Source: a virus
Virus record (IMG/VR): IMGVR_UViG_3300028569_002824
Span: 1-64,000 of that record
DNA: 64,000 nucleotides
Strand: one strand, 5' to 3'
Below, one piece after another: positions 7,761 to 15,388 of the stretch. The notes below the pieces were generated by a model that searched no databases, was not told where the DNA came from, and saw nothing but the letters and a program-made list of their open reading frames with translations. The first letter of the stretch is position 1, and each line of letters begins with the position of its first letter. Made by a program: the position numbers and the translations under genes.

Positions 7761-8255
7761 ATGAAAGAATATAGAAAAGCCAGAGAATTAGCTGAAGTTT
7801 ATGTATTTGGAAACAAAAATAAATTAACATCAGAAGATTTAAAAACAATTAAACAATCTCCATTTTCTGACGTAATAGTAGAAAATATTGAATCCTCGTT
7901 TCTTCAAATGGTTGAAGCACAATTAAAAAAAGTAAATGAGCAAAGCTTGCCTGTTGAAAAAGATGAATCCAAGGCACCAACCACCTCGATGTCTACTCAA
8001 AGAAATAATAGATTTTACAGTGGTGTATCAAGAGAAGAAATCATTGAGCTTATCAGAGCAATCGAAGAAAAGTTCGAATTAGGTGTTCCTTACAATTATT
8101 CCAAATTAAATGGAGAGGAACTAAAAGAATTCGTTAAAACATACTCTCAGCGGCATATATTTGATGAGGCTACGTTATCATTAGTTCTCAGAATAGCAGA
8201 AAAACAGCACCCAGAAGAAATTATGGGTGGATTACGAGTTAATATTGGACGTTAA
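7761..8255 (+). CDS. Hypothetical protein of the MoxR/VWA operon
   Basis: 164 residues, starting three bases after the MoxR stop. It is hydrophilic and helical. The middle is Ser/Thr-rich and the C-terminal half (SREEIIELIRAIEEKFELGVPYNYSK) may be a compact helical domain. No known motif was seen. Position suggests a third component or adaptor of the MoxR/VWA system. Its stop codon lies inside the terminator hairpin at 8231-8263. Confidence 0.75.
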   Translation: MKEYRKARELAEVYVFGNKNKLTSEDLKTIKQSPFSDVIVENIESSFLQMVEAQLKKVNEQSLPVEKDESKAPTTSMSTQRNNRFYSGVSREEIIELIRAIEEKFELGVPYNYSKLNGEELKEFVKTYSQRHIFDEATLSLVLRIAEKQHPEEIMGGLRVNIGR

Positions 8256-8263
8256 CTCGTAAT
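8231..8263. terminator. Bidirectional hairpin terminator between convergent operons
   Basis: ATTACGAGTTAA pairs perfectly with TTAACTCGTAAT (12 bp, 9-base loop). It covers the end of the plus-strand operon and lies just beyond the end of the minus-strand deaminase gene. The T-run is poor, so it may act as an RNA-stabilising or partial terminator. Confidence 0.6.
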
Positions 8264-8271
8264 TAGACTAT

Positions 8272-8700
8272 TTAAGATTCTATTTGTTTGCATTCGATTC
8301 CATTAAAATCGAATATATCGAGCGCTTTCTCATCTCTGTGATACACGTCTCTGTATATAACCTTTTTAATTCCATACGAAGAGATCATAGCAGCACAACT
8401 TGAGCACGGCAACAACGTGCAAGCCAATACACCGCATTCTCCTCGCTTAATTAATGACAATAAGTTTACCTCAGCGTGAACTATATACGGTCTGCGGCCA
8501 TCTCGGTTTTTCCAGAACTCTTCTGAGCCAGTAACACCACTAGGTAATCCATTATAAGCTACTCCAATTACTCTATTAGAATGATCTAAAGCACACGCTC
8601 CAACTTTAACAAACGGATCTTCACTCCGCAAAGCCCCAACTTCAGCAATCCGTAACGCATACTCATCCCAAGAAATTCTATTACAACTCTTCGTCGTCAT
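8272..8700 (-). CDS. cd: dCMP deaminase
   Basis: 142 residues. The zinc site of the cytidine/deoxycytidylate deaminase family is present: HAE at 75-77 with the catalytic Glu, and PCSSC at 99-103. The GVAYNG and DPFVKVGA strands fit phage dCMP deaminases, which make dUMP for thymidylate synthesis. Length is a little under T4 Cd (193). It overlaps the upstream gene by 20 bases. Thymidylate synthase itself is not in the window. Confidence 0.9.
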   Translation of the reverse strand: MTTKSCNRISWDEYALRIAEVGALRSEDPFVKVGACALDHSNRVIGVAYNGLPSGVTGSEEFWKNRDGRRPYIVHAEVNLLSLIKRGECGVLACTLLPCSSCAAMISSYGIKKVIYRDVYHRDEKALDIFDFNGIECKQIES

Positions 8701-8959
8701 CAGGATACTTGATTGTTACATCATAGTCAAACCGTTCTTTCATAAGAACGGTTAGTGCTTCATTAAATCTTTCTTCAAAAAGAATTTGATGATTATCAGG
8801 AACTGTTCTCATCACGGTTTCAAACAAAACAGTAACAAATGAAGCCAACACTGCTGGGCAAATACTACATTCGTCTAAGACTTTTACGGCCGGATCGCTT
8901 TCGTTGAAAAATCCTAGCTCAAATAGCGGTTGATAATTTTTAAAAGAATTAGTCGACAT
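8681..8959 (-). CDS. Hypothetical protein
   Basis: 92 residues, acidic, with two cysteines close together (DECSICPAV) but no full metal site. It overlaps both neighbours (20 bases downstream, 11 upstream), typical of a co-translated early operon. No function can be assigned. Confidence 0.65.
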   Translation of the reverse strand: MSTNSFKNYQPLFELGFFNESDPAVKVLDECSICPAVLASFVTVLFETVMRTVPDNHQILFEERFNEALTVLMKERFDYDVTIKYPDDDEEL

Positions 8960-9230
8960 TATTATGATTTAAATACTGTTCAAGAATATCTACTACGACA
9001 TCATTAACAGAAATGTCTTTATTAATAGACTCTTCAATTAACCACACCAGTAATTCTTTTGGCCATTCAGATATGTCAAAATCAACACTAACGTATTTAG
9101 TTAAAATAATTGAATCTCCGTCTGGTTTCCAGGAAAACTTGTCTCCAGGCTTGATATCAAGCTGTGCTAGCTCATCTTCAGTGAACTGAATAAAACACTC
9201 TTCTGATCGCTGTACGGTTTTTTTAATCAT
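8949..9230 (-). CDS. Small protein with AbrB/SpoVT-like N-terminal half
   Basis: 93 residues. ECFIQFTEDELAQLDIKPGDKF followed by DSIILTKY has the spacing of the swapped-hairpin SpoVT/AbrB DNA-binding fold (helix, then LxxGDxF turn, then IILxK strand), also found in antitoxins such as MazE. The C-terminal half is acidic and helical. It could be a phage regulator or an antitoxin-like protein; no toxin gene is adjacent. Overlaps neighbouring genes on both sides. Confidence 0.6.
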   Translation of the reverse strand: MIKKTVQRSEECFIQFTEDELAQLDIKPGDKFSWKPDGDSIILTKYVSVDFDISEWPKELLVWLIEESINKDISVNDVVVDILEQYLNHNNVD

Positions 9231-9441
9231 GGCTTTCTACAATTCCAATCCTTTCATTTGAGTTTAATCTAAATCCACAAGCTAACAAAAAATTTTCGAA
9301 CGATTGGCATATTTCGCTTATGCCAATCTCTGCATCAATTTCATAATCAAGTTTGGTTTCCGGAGAGCAAACAGTTTCACAAGAAACCCCTTCGTGGTAA
9401 TAGGAGAACTTAATGTAAGACTCGGGGCGAGTGGGTGTCAT
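9223..9441 (-). CDS. Hypothetical protein, first gene of an early operon
   Basis: 72 residues with no recognised motif. The early-type promoter at 9448-9475 ends 7 bases upstream of its ATG, and the next three genes down to the dCMP deaminase follow with overlaps, so this is the head of a four-gene operon. Confidence 0.65.
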   Translation of the reverse strand: MTPTRPESYIKFSYYHEGVSCETVCSPETKLDYEIDAEIGISEICQSFENFLLACGFRLNSNERIGIVESHD

Positions 9442-9447
9442 GACAAT

Positions 9448-9475
9448 ATAATATAGGAATGTTTCTTTTGTTCAA
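9448..9475 (-). promoter_or_regulatory. Early-type promoter TTGAAC-N16-TATTAT
   Basis: The -35 is at 9470-9475 and the -10 at 9448-9453, with a 16-base spacer. The predicted start is the A of the ATG at 9441. Confidence 0.6.
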
Positions 9476-9496
9476 CTAAAATGTATCACTAATACC

Positions 9497-10099
9497 TTAC
9501 ACCAAATGTCTAATAATAAAAGTTTGGATTGAAGCAAATAAGCTTGACGCAGAATAGCAACATTTTGACATTTTATGCCAAAACCAACGCCAACCAACAT
9601 ATCTTAATAAGCGCTTAACTCTATTCCAAAGTTTACTGTCTTCGATTCTTCTCTGCTCTTCCCACTCTTTGTGATAAACTGTTCTCGATTTTTGCTTCTC
9701 ACACTTGAGTAGTTCTATCCTATCTAACTTCCCGTAAATGAAATATGCGTTAAATTCAACCCAAAATTCCTCTTCATCTGTATAATCTACACCAGTATAA
9801 AAATTAACAACTCCGTGGTGATGAACTTCTTTATCGTATTCATTTTTAATTATTACTTCTTTGTATAGATCCCAAGGTCTTCGACCCTTTTGCTTTCTTT
9901 CTTCTTCTGTGTAATGAACATATTCTTGTTCCACAACATGCTCCAGCAAACGACCATCTTCTGAAATAGTGTAATGCAACAGGCAATTTTCGAGGTCTTT
10001 GGTCTGAAAACCGACTTCTTCCCATTTAATTGAAAGAGTTTTTAATTCTTCGTTTAACGGAAGCTCTTTTTTACATGTAATATCATCAAACATTCCCAT
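9497..10099 (-). CDS. Conserved phage protein of unknown function
   Basis: 200 residues. It begins MGMFDDITCKKELPL, with GFQTKDLENCLLHYTISEDGRLL following, a pattern I recall from uncharacterised proteins of many T4-like and other phages. The C-terminal half has aromatic and basic residues (RYVGWRWFWHKM). No catalytic motif was seen. It ends 55 bases before the early promoter of the deaminase operon. Confidence 0.75.
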   Translation of the reverse strand: MGMFDDITCKKELPLNEELKTLSIKWEEVGFQTKDLENCLLHYTISEDGRLLEHVVEQEYVHYTEEERKQKGRRPWDLYKEVIIKNEYDKEVHHHGVVNFYTGVDYTDEEEFWVEFNAYFIYGKLDRIELLKCEKQKSRTVYHKEWEEQRRIEDSKLWNRVKRLLRYVGWRWFWHKMSKCCYSASSLFASIQTFIIRHLV

Positions 10100-10104
10100 A
10101 ATTT

Positions 10105-11010
10105 TTATTTTTCTTTCTTAATTGTTTTTATCCACTGCTTAGAAAATTCATCTACAGCGCGAAACAAACTATCTTTTACGTTAGGCAAACCTAAGCCAAT
10201 TGACTTAATTTTGTCGATAGAAAGTATACAGTTGCTTCTACACACTCTGAAGTTAGCTTCTTCTGTTGATATAAAATTCCATTTTTTATTGTTCACACCT
10301 TTTGCTTTGAGCATATCGACTAAATCAAAATTATCAACAGAACCTTCGTTAACCACATTATAAGTTCCGTAATCAATTCTGTGCTTTTGTTCGATAAACT
10401 TTTTAATAAAAACCATCAAATCGTCAACACATGTAATCGAATTTTGCTTTGATACTAAATTGTCATATTTAACGAGTTTATATATGTAGTTTTTAGGCTC
10501 ATAAACACCGTTAAACGGAATTCTAATTCTAAATATATATCTCTCCATGTGAGCACTCAATCTCTCAAAGCAATCTTTTGTTTTTGAATAAAACGACGAG
10601 TTAAAACGATCTACACCAAAATTAGGAATATCTTGTTCTGTATAAATCCTGTCGTATCCAGTATACAGACAACCACTTGAAATGTGTATAATTGGCGTAC
10701 ACAAAGAATTGCATACCTTGGTTATGTACAGAGGCACTAATACATTATAGTTATAACAGTCTTCTTTATAATCTTCGCAACTATCAATATTAGGAGAGCC
10801 AGTAAATCCTGAGCAATTAATTACCCAATCAACTCTTCCGTGATAAGTGGAGTTATATTGTCTGATTTTTTGTTCTAACAATTCTGGATTAGTATAATCA
10901 ACATCTTTTTTAGAGAGATGATATACGTCAAAATTCTGCTGTTTTAAATATACAGCTAAATAATTTCCAATGTACCCTTTACCTAAGATTAAAACCGTAT
11001 TCATCTTCAT
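10105..11010 (-). CDS. NAD(P)-dependent sugar-nucleotide reductase/epimerase (RmlD-like)
   Basis: 301 residues from ATG 11010. That start is chosen because it forms a TAATG junction with the upstream stop; the frame is open further up. The Rossmann motif is VLILGKGYIGNYL, followed by INCSGFTG and the catalytic SSGCLY...YSKTK (Ser/Thr-Tyr-Lys) of the short-chain dehydrogenase/epimerase family. The C-terminal half has the substrate part seen in dTDP-4-dehydrorhamnose reductases. It could supply an activated sugar for the glycosyltransferases at 35554-43135; the actual sugar is unknown. Confidence 0.8.
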   Translation of the reverse strand: MKMNTVLILGKGYIGNYLAVYLKQQNFDVYHLSKKDVDYTNPELLEQKIRQYNSTYHGRVDWVINCSGFTGSPNIDSCEDYKEDCYNYNVLVPLYITKVCNSLCTPIIHISSGCLYTGYDRIYTEQDIPNFGVDRFNSSFYSKTKDCFERLSAHMERYIFRIRIPFNGVYEPKNYIYKLVKYDNLVSKQNSITCVDDLMVFIKKFIEQKHRIDYGTYNVVNEGSVDNFDLVDMLKAKGVNNKKWNFISTEEANFRVCRSNCILSIDKIKSIGLGLPNVKDSLFRAVDEFSKQWIKTIKKEK

Positions 11011-11354
11011 TATTCTGAAATAAACCTCATTAACTCCATTGAATTCGACAAATACTCGCAATTAGACCAATCTCGACCTGAGACACTATCATCATAAGAG
11101 TCTTCCATTATCCCCAGTTGTTGTTTTATGCCAACTTTAAACTCCGTAGAGAGTTTTTGTTTAAAAACTCTTAATAATTCTAACGATTCTGTATCTGTCA
11201 GATGAAAGTGTAATTTGGACCCATCAAACTTAGATCCGTAATTAAATTCGACACTTATTTCAACCTCTGGACCACATTGATCAAAAATTTTGCCCGAAAC
11301 ATCAGAATAATATACGGATTCTTCACGCTCTGCTGGTTTGGTAATCTTTTTCAC
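11010..11354 (-). CDS. Hypothetical protein (GTG start)
   Basis: 114 residues, starting GTG-AAA-AAG. It contains a beta-rich, acidic middle part without known motifs. Its stop overlaps the ATG of the reductase gene by one base. An early-type promoter candidate (11361-11388) fits the GTG position. Confidence 0.6.
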   Translation of the reverse strand: MKKITKPAEREESVYYSDVSGKIFDQCGPEVEISVEFNYGSKFDGSKLHFHLTDTESLELLRVFKQKLSTEFKVGIKQQLGIMEDSYDDSVSGRDWSNCEYLSNSMELMRFISE

Positions 11355-11360
11355 TAGCGC

Positions 11361-11388
11361 AGATTACAATATTTTATTTAAAAATCAA
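11361..11388 (-). promoter_or_regulatory. Early-type promoter TTGATT-N16-TAATCT
   Basis: The -35 is at 11383-11388 and the -10 at 11361-11366, 7 bases before the GTG at 11354. The -10 is a poor match; it is included because spacing agrees with the other sites. Confidence 0.3.
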
Positions 11389-11404
11389 CTTGTAGTGGCA
11401 TATA

Positions 11405-11800
11405 TTAAAAATCACTCCAACAAAAGATTACATTGTCGAAGCTAGATAATACTCTTACGAGATTGTGTCTAATAAGCCGTTCCCAGATTTTATATCTATT
11501 AGCTAAGCCACCACCGAGCTGTGAAATATAAAAGATTTTATCGGGACGTTTTTGTATTATTGTTTTTAATTTAGTTAACTCTTCAAAGAACACTCCTGAG
11601 TATTCCTCTGGCTTATAAAAAGATTCGTCTTTATTATCAGGAAACTTTTTCGTGATGAACCCAATAGAGTGAGGATGATCTCTCAATTTTGCTGCTCCAC
11701 CGTGTCCGCGTCTTTCTAAATTATCTCCAAAGACAAAATATGAATTTGGATTAGTATCCAAAAATTCCATCGTCATTACTCGTTGTTCGTACATAGCCAT
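11405..11800 (-). CDS. Conserved protein with FGDN...GxGGAA motif
   Basis: 131 residues. FVFGDNLERRGHGGAAKLRD followed by SIGFITKK, and a later ISQLGGGLANR, resemble a small conserved family found in phages and bacteria with nucleotide- or ADP-ribose-binding-like glycine loops. I cannot name an activity. Several in-frame ATGs lie near the start; the one at 11800 sits 7 bases from a GATAATTA octamer, and the next ones are 6 and 24 bases further in. Confidence 0.7.
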   Translation of the reverse strand: MAMYEQRVMTMEFLDTNPNSYFVFGDNLERRGHGGAAKLRDHPHSIGFITKKFPDNKDESFYKPEEYSGVFFEELTKLKTIIQKRPDKIFYISQLGGGLANRYKIWERLIRHNLVRVLSSFDNVIFCWSDF

Positions 11801-11806
11801 TTGTTT

Positions 11807-11814
11807 TAATTATC
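11807..11814 (-). promoter_or_regulatory. Late-type octamer GATAATTA
   Basis: The same octamer as before the peptidase at 4380, ending 7 bases before the ATG at 11800. Confidence 0.3.
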
Positions 11815-11840
11815 AAATAACAATAAAAGTTTACAACAAA

Positions 11841-11868
11841 AAAAAGCCCAGATTGCTCTGGGCTTTTT
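11841..11868. terminator. Rho-independent terminator after the tail operon
   Basis: AAAAAGCCCAGA and TCTGGGCTTTTT form a 12-bp stem with a TTGC loop. It has A and T runs on both sides, so it can act in both directions. It lies just beyond the stop of the tail tube gene (minus strand). Confidence 0.9.
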
Positions 11869-11893
11869 AATAATTTTATTGAATAGTATCGGA

Positions 11894-12535
11894 TTAAACG
11901 TTGCCTGGCTGTGGTGTCTTTTGTGTTCCGAGACTTGGAAGCGGAGCAGCAACTGTGATTCCTCTGATTTCTGCACTGCTGTTTGAACCGCCTTCAACTC
12001 TCCAATATTGATAGGCAATTGTGGCGTTGATTGTTGCTATGGCACCTGTGTCTTTGATGTCATACGGAGCGTCTGCTAAATTTTGAACGTACATACCCAC
12101 GAATGTGTAAATTCTAATAATTCTTCTGTCTCCATCCATTGGTCCTTTATTGAAAAGCCCCAACTTCATTATTGATGCTTTACTAGGTATGCCGTATTCA
12201 CCTGTTGAAGATTCGTCGTCAAACGTTTGTCTGAGAGCCTCTTCGAGTTGTCCGCGGAGTTGGTAATCAGCATCGCAACGGAAGACAATATTATATGCTG
12301 CTGATCCAGGATATGAGGTTGTTCCCGGAACGTTGAAGCTAAGTCCCATATATGGAACAGCAACGTTGTTGATTGTTTTACCTGGAAGTGAAGCGGTTTC
12401 AACGTATACTAATTGATCGTGACTCATGAAACTCGTATTGCCTATTTGCATGAGGCAAAATTGGAAGTTTCTGGCGAAATCTCTAGTGACTGCTACGTTG
12501 TAAAAGTCTTGTATGTTTCTTTTAGATTGTGACAT
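11894..12535 (-). CDS. 19: Tail tube protein (gp19-like)
   Basis: 213 residues. The sequence follows the T4 gp19 pattern: FARNFQFCLMQIG near the N-terminus, VETASLPGKTI, then NVPGTTSYPG, and a C-terminal strand region ending in ATIAYQYWRVE. The product forms the inner tube of the contractile tail. It is slightly longer than T4 gp19 (163) because of a Pro/Gln-rich C-terminal tail. It lies directly downstream of the sheath gene, as in T4, with its own perfect late promoter. Confidence 0.9.
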   Translation of the reverse strand: MSQSKRNIQDFYNVAVTRDFARNFQFCLMQIGNTSFMSHDQLVYVETASLPGKTINNVAVPYMGLSFNVPGTTSYPGSAAYNIVFRCDADYQLRGQLEEALRQTFDDESSTGEYGIPSKASIMKLGLFNKGPMDGDRRIIRIYTFVGMYVQNLADAPYDIKDTGAIATINATIAYQYWRVEGGSNSSAEIRGITVAAPLPSLGTQKTPQPGNV

Positions 12536-12541
12536 ATATTT

Positions 12542-12549
12542 TATTTATA
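12542..12549 (-). promoter_or_regulatory. Late promoter TATAAATA
   Basis: An exact T4 late element ending 7 bases before the tail tube ATG at 12535. Confidence 0.75.
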
Positions 12550-12570
12550 GTTGATTGTTTAAATTGCGGG

Positions 12571-14733
12571 TTAGATTAACTCAGTGAATGCTTGTCCTGT
12601 TCTCGTAGCTATGAAGTTGACTAAGATGAACTCTGCTGTTCTGACAGGTTTGATATAAATATCAACTATTAGTTCGTTTTGGTCAATCGTGTCTGGAGTA
12701 TTGTTTCTCGAGTCCGCTACGATTAGATAATCATAAACGCCTTCCGAGTTTTTTGCATATTCAAATATTGGTGAAATTACTGAAACAAGTGCTGATCTCG
12801 TAAAGTCTGTATTTGGTTCAAACACATAGTATTTGACTGTTCTTTGAACTGCTCTTTCGAGGAATAAGAATAATCTACGAACGTTTAATCTATCAAACGC
12901 TGATGGTTTTTTCTGTAATGTTTTTTGTCCCATTACCACGTAACCATCGCCATTGAAGAATACTACAGGGTTTACGCCAATTTCGTATAGTCTATCTCTC
13001 TGTTTTTGATTTGGATTGAAAGCAAGATCAAGAGCCAAGAAAGTTCCTCTTGTTAGACCTGCTGGAGCTGCCCATGGATTTGCAACGGCGTCCGTGCGAG
13101 CAAAAATTGCTGCAGCGTAGCCTGAAAAAGGAGCCCAAAATTTTCTCTGTGAGTACATATCTACAATCTTCACCCAGTTGCCATACATCGTAGCGTAACT
13201 TGACTCTATAGATGCTTGCTTTCTTAGTGGAGTGTATATGTCTTCTGTGAATGTTTTTGTTTTAAGATCAATTGTCTTTGAATCTCTTCCATTAACGAAC
13301 GTTTGACGAAGCGGATCGATAATAGCAACACAGTCTTTTCTGATGTTTTGAGCAAAATTGACCAACATGGTTGCAACTTGATTCCAGTCTTCGTTTAAAT
13401 CATCTCCGGCTGGATCAGCAACGAATAGCTCATCATTGAAAGAGGCACCACCAGATTTTATTGTTGTTGCATTTATAGTAGAAAGACCGCCGTCAACGAC
13501 AACATCGACTGTAATATCATCTATAGCTTCTAACGTTCTGAACGCTCTATCAATCTTCAGTGGAACTGATCCTATTTTCTTGGTCTCTTCTGCTGAGCGT
13601 GTGTCAGGTGAAAATGTTCCTATTGGATATAATGATTTAGCTGCGTCTAATACAGTAATTCTTGCTGTAGGACTTGAAGAATCGAACGTAGACCAAACAA
13701 ACTCCTTTGAAACAGCTGGGTTAACAAAGAATTTAAATGTTGGAGATGAATTGTTGATAACGTCTTCGATAAACGCATTCGCAAGTTTTCCGCCGCTTTG
13801 GCTTGCTTGTTTTCTGTTGTAATCAAACGATCCGATGTATCTTTCGGTCGTTCCAACTGAGAGGTATACAGGATCTAGTGTTGAACGTCTGATCTTAAAC
13901 ATGCCAGCAGAGACGTGATCTCTAAATTCGTCTGATTCAAATCCAACAAATCCTACTTTTTCCAAAGATTCAGAAATTGATGAAACACCCTTTTGACTGT
14001 CATCAGAAGTTGCTGAAAGTGCAAAATCCAAGCGAGTGTCTGGAAGTAGACCTAAAACAGGAAGTCCGGTGCCTGGATCGTTACTTGTGATGGTATACAT
14101 TCTTTTGACGGATTCAAAATCTGGTGATGTAGAAGATAATACTGCAAGGTTATCAGTCAATCCAAAATAATATCCTTCAGACATCTCGTTGATAACTGAA
14201 TGGACATCGTTTAATACCATGAATCCTGCATCGAATGTTCTATCCCCTATTGTTCCGTTAGCTTGTGCAGCGCCTCCAGCGTTTGTGTCACCCCAGGAGA
14301 TGTTTCCTTTTTGGATTAATTCGTACTCATCGTCTGACAAATTGACAGCTAAAGGCACTCCAACAGACCATTCTGTATATGTTCCTAAATTTGGATCAGT
14401 TACAACAGCATCAGTCATTGGGTAGAAGAGTGCTGTGTGCACTGATGTGGTTTCACTGCCTTCTCCCTCACCGTATGGTAAACGTATTGTAGTTAACACA
14501 CCTGGTGAATTTAATACTTCCTTACATGTATAGTAGAAGTATCTTTCAGCAGCTGTTGTAGGAGTACCGTAAATTGATTCCAACTCTGAAGTTGATGTAA
14601 CCATGATTGGTTCACTTACGGGTCCTTGATTTGCATAGCCGGTAACAACAATAGTTGTGCCGGCTGGCATGTTAGCTCTTAATGATAAATCTTTTTCTGT
14701 GATTTGTACGCCTGGTGATTGAATGATTCTCAT
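12571..14733 (-). CDS. 18: Tail sheath protein (gp18-like)
   Basis: 720 residues, close to T4 gp18 (659). The N-terminus SPGVQITEKDLSL and the following region TIVVTGYANQGP are typical of contractile sheath proteins. The C-terminal third (NPWAAPAGLTRG, then VNPVVFFNGDGYVVMGQKT) is the conserved sheath domain that makes the mesh between subunits, ending in the exchange-strand region IYIKPVRTAEFI. The middle is more variable, as usual. It is one of the largest virion genes here and has a late-type octamer at the standard spacing. Confidence 0.95.
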   Translation of the reverse strand: MRIIQSPGVQITEKDLSLRANMPAGTTIVVTGYANQGPVSEPIMVTSTSELESIYGTPTTAAERYFYYTCKEVLNSPGVLTTIRLPYGEGEGSETTSVHTALFYPMTDAVVTDPNLGTYTEWSVGVPLAVNLSDDEYELIQKGNISWGDTNAGGAAQANGTIGDRTFDAGFMVLNDVHSVINEMSEGYYFGLTDNLAVLSSTSPDFESVKRMYTITSNDPGTGLPVLGLLPDTRLDFALSATSDDSQKGVSSISESLEKVGFVGFESDEFRDHVSAGMFKIRRSTLDPVYLSVGTTERYIGSFDYNRKQASQSGGKLANAFIEDVINNSSPTFKFFVNPAVSKEFVWSTFDSSSPTARITVLDAAKSLYPIGTFSPDTRSAEETKKIGSVPLKIDRAFRTLEAIDDITVDVVVDGGLSTINATTIKSGGASFNDELFVADPAGDDLNEDWNQVATMLVNFAQNIRKDCVAIIDPLRQTFVNGRDSKTIDLKTKTFTEDIYTPLRKQASIESSYATMYGNWVKIVDMYSQRKFWAPFSGYAAAIFARTDAVANPWAAPAGLTRGTFLALDLAFNPNQKQRDRLYEIGVNPVVFFNGDGYVVMGQKTLQKKPSAFDRLNVRRLFLFLERAVQRTVKYYVFEPNTDFTRSALVSVISPIFEYAKNSEGVYDYLIVADSRNNTPDTIDQNELIVDIYIKPVRTAEFILVNFIATRTGQAFTELI

Positions 14734-14739
14734 ATAAAT

Positions 14740-14747
14740 TACTTATC
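14740..14747 (-). promoter_or_regulatory. Late-type octamer GATAAGTA
   Basis: It matches 6 of 8 bases and ends 7 bases before the sheath ATG at 14733. Confidence 0.4.
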
Positions 14748-14785
14748 TATTTCATTGATATTTTTTTTTTCTTGACTGCAAAAAA

Positions 14786-15376
14786 TTAAATTGTCGGACG
14801 CTTCATATCTAATTGACCAAATGAGAAATCAGCTGATGTTTCAGCTATTTCTCCGTCTCTATAAGAGTATGTAATTCCTTTTAATCCTGTAATAAACGCA
14901 TTATAATAATGAAATTCCATTGAAATTTGATTATATTCATTCATTGCTTGTATTACAAAATTTGTTTGGTATTCGGCGTTATTTCCTGATTCACGTTGGT
15001 CTTGACGTGTGGTTCCTAGTCTGTTTGCTTCATATGTACTAGTGCGAGGATCGTTTAAAATTGCAAGCCATTTCCACAGTACATAGTAATTTTTAAATCC
15101 GTTGTCTATAATAAAATTGACACTTAATGGTGCATAGTTTGGTCTCGAATATGACGAAAAGTTAGCGCTTTGTCCGCCGTATCTTACTTCGACTGCTGGA
15201 ACTGAAATGTCTGGCACGATTGCTCCGTGGACGGTCATTTGCAAAAAATCTACGTCTAATGCTGGATCTAATCTGCTCATCTTTCTCAAAGCTTGAGGTA
15301 AAGTCAGTATCAATATAAATTTATCTTTTGATGATAAATTTAGAGATGATTGCAGTTCAGGATTTGCGCAGTCCAT
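14786..15376 (-). CDS. Tail-tube-like structural protein (gp19/gp54 family candidate)
   Basis: 196 residues. KFILILTLPQALR, then VPAVEVRYGGQ, SRPNYAPLSVNFIIDNGFKNYYVLWKW and a C-terminal TYSYRDGEIAETSADFSFG make a pattern like tail-tube-fold proteins, in which a sheet is followed by a long helix. It sits between large terminase and sheath, where T4 has no gene. It might be a tube initiator (gp54-like), a second tube subunit or a completion protein. I favour a tail-tube-fold protein of the baseplate or tail end. Confidence 0.65.
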   Translation of the reverse strand: MDCANPELQSSLNLSSKDKFILILTLPQALRKMSRLDPALDVDFLQMTVHGAIVPDISVPAVEVRYGGQSANFSSYSRPNYAPLSVNFIIDNGFKNYYVLWKWLAILNDPRTSTYEANRLGTTRQDQRESGNNAEYQTNFVIQAMNEYNQISMEFHYYNAFITGLKGITYSYRDGEIAETSADFSFGQLDMKRPTI

Positions 15377-15388
15377 AATAGAGTATTG

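Noticed and set aside
8949-9230. Toxin-antitoxin pair
   Set aside because: The AbrB-like protein has no recognisable toxin beside it; neighbours are a deaminase operon.
13436-13822. Plus-strand ORFs over sheath, GroEL, DnaK and polymerase
   Set aside because: They lie wholly inside strongly supported minus-strand genes and show no domain or start signal.
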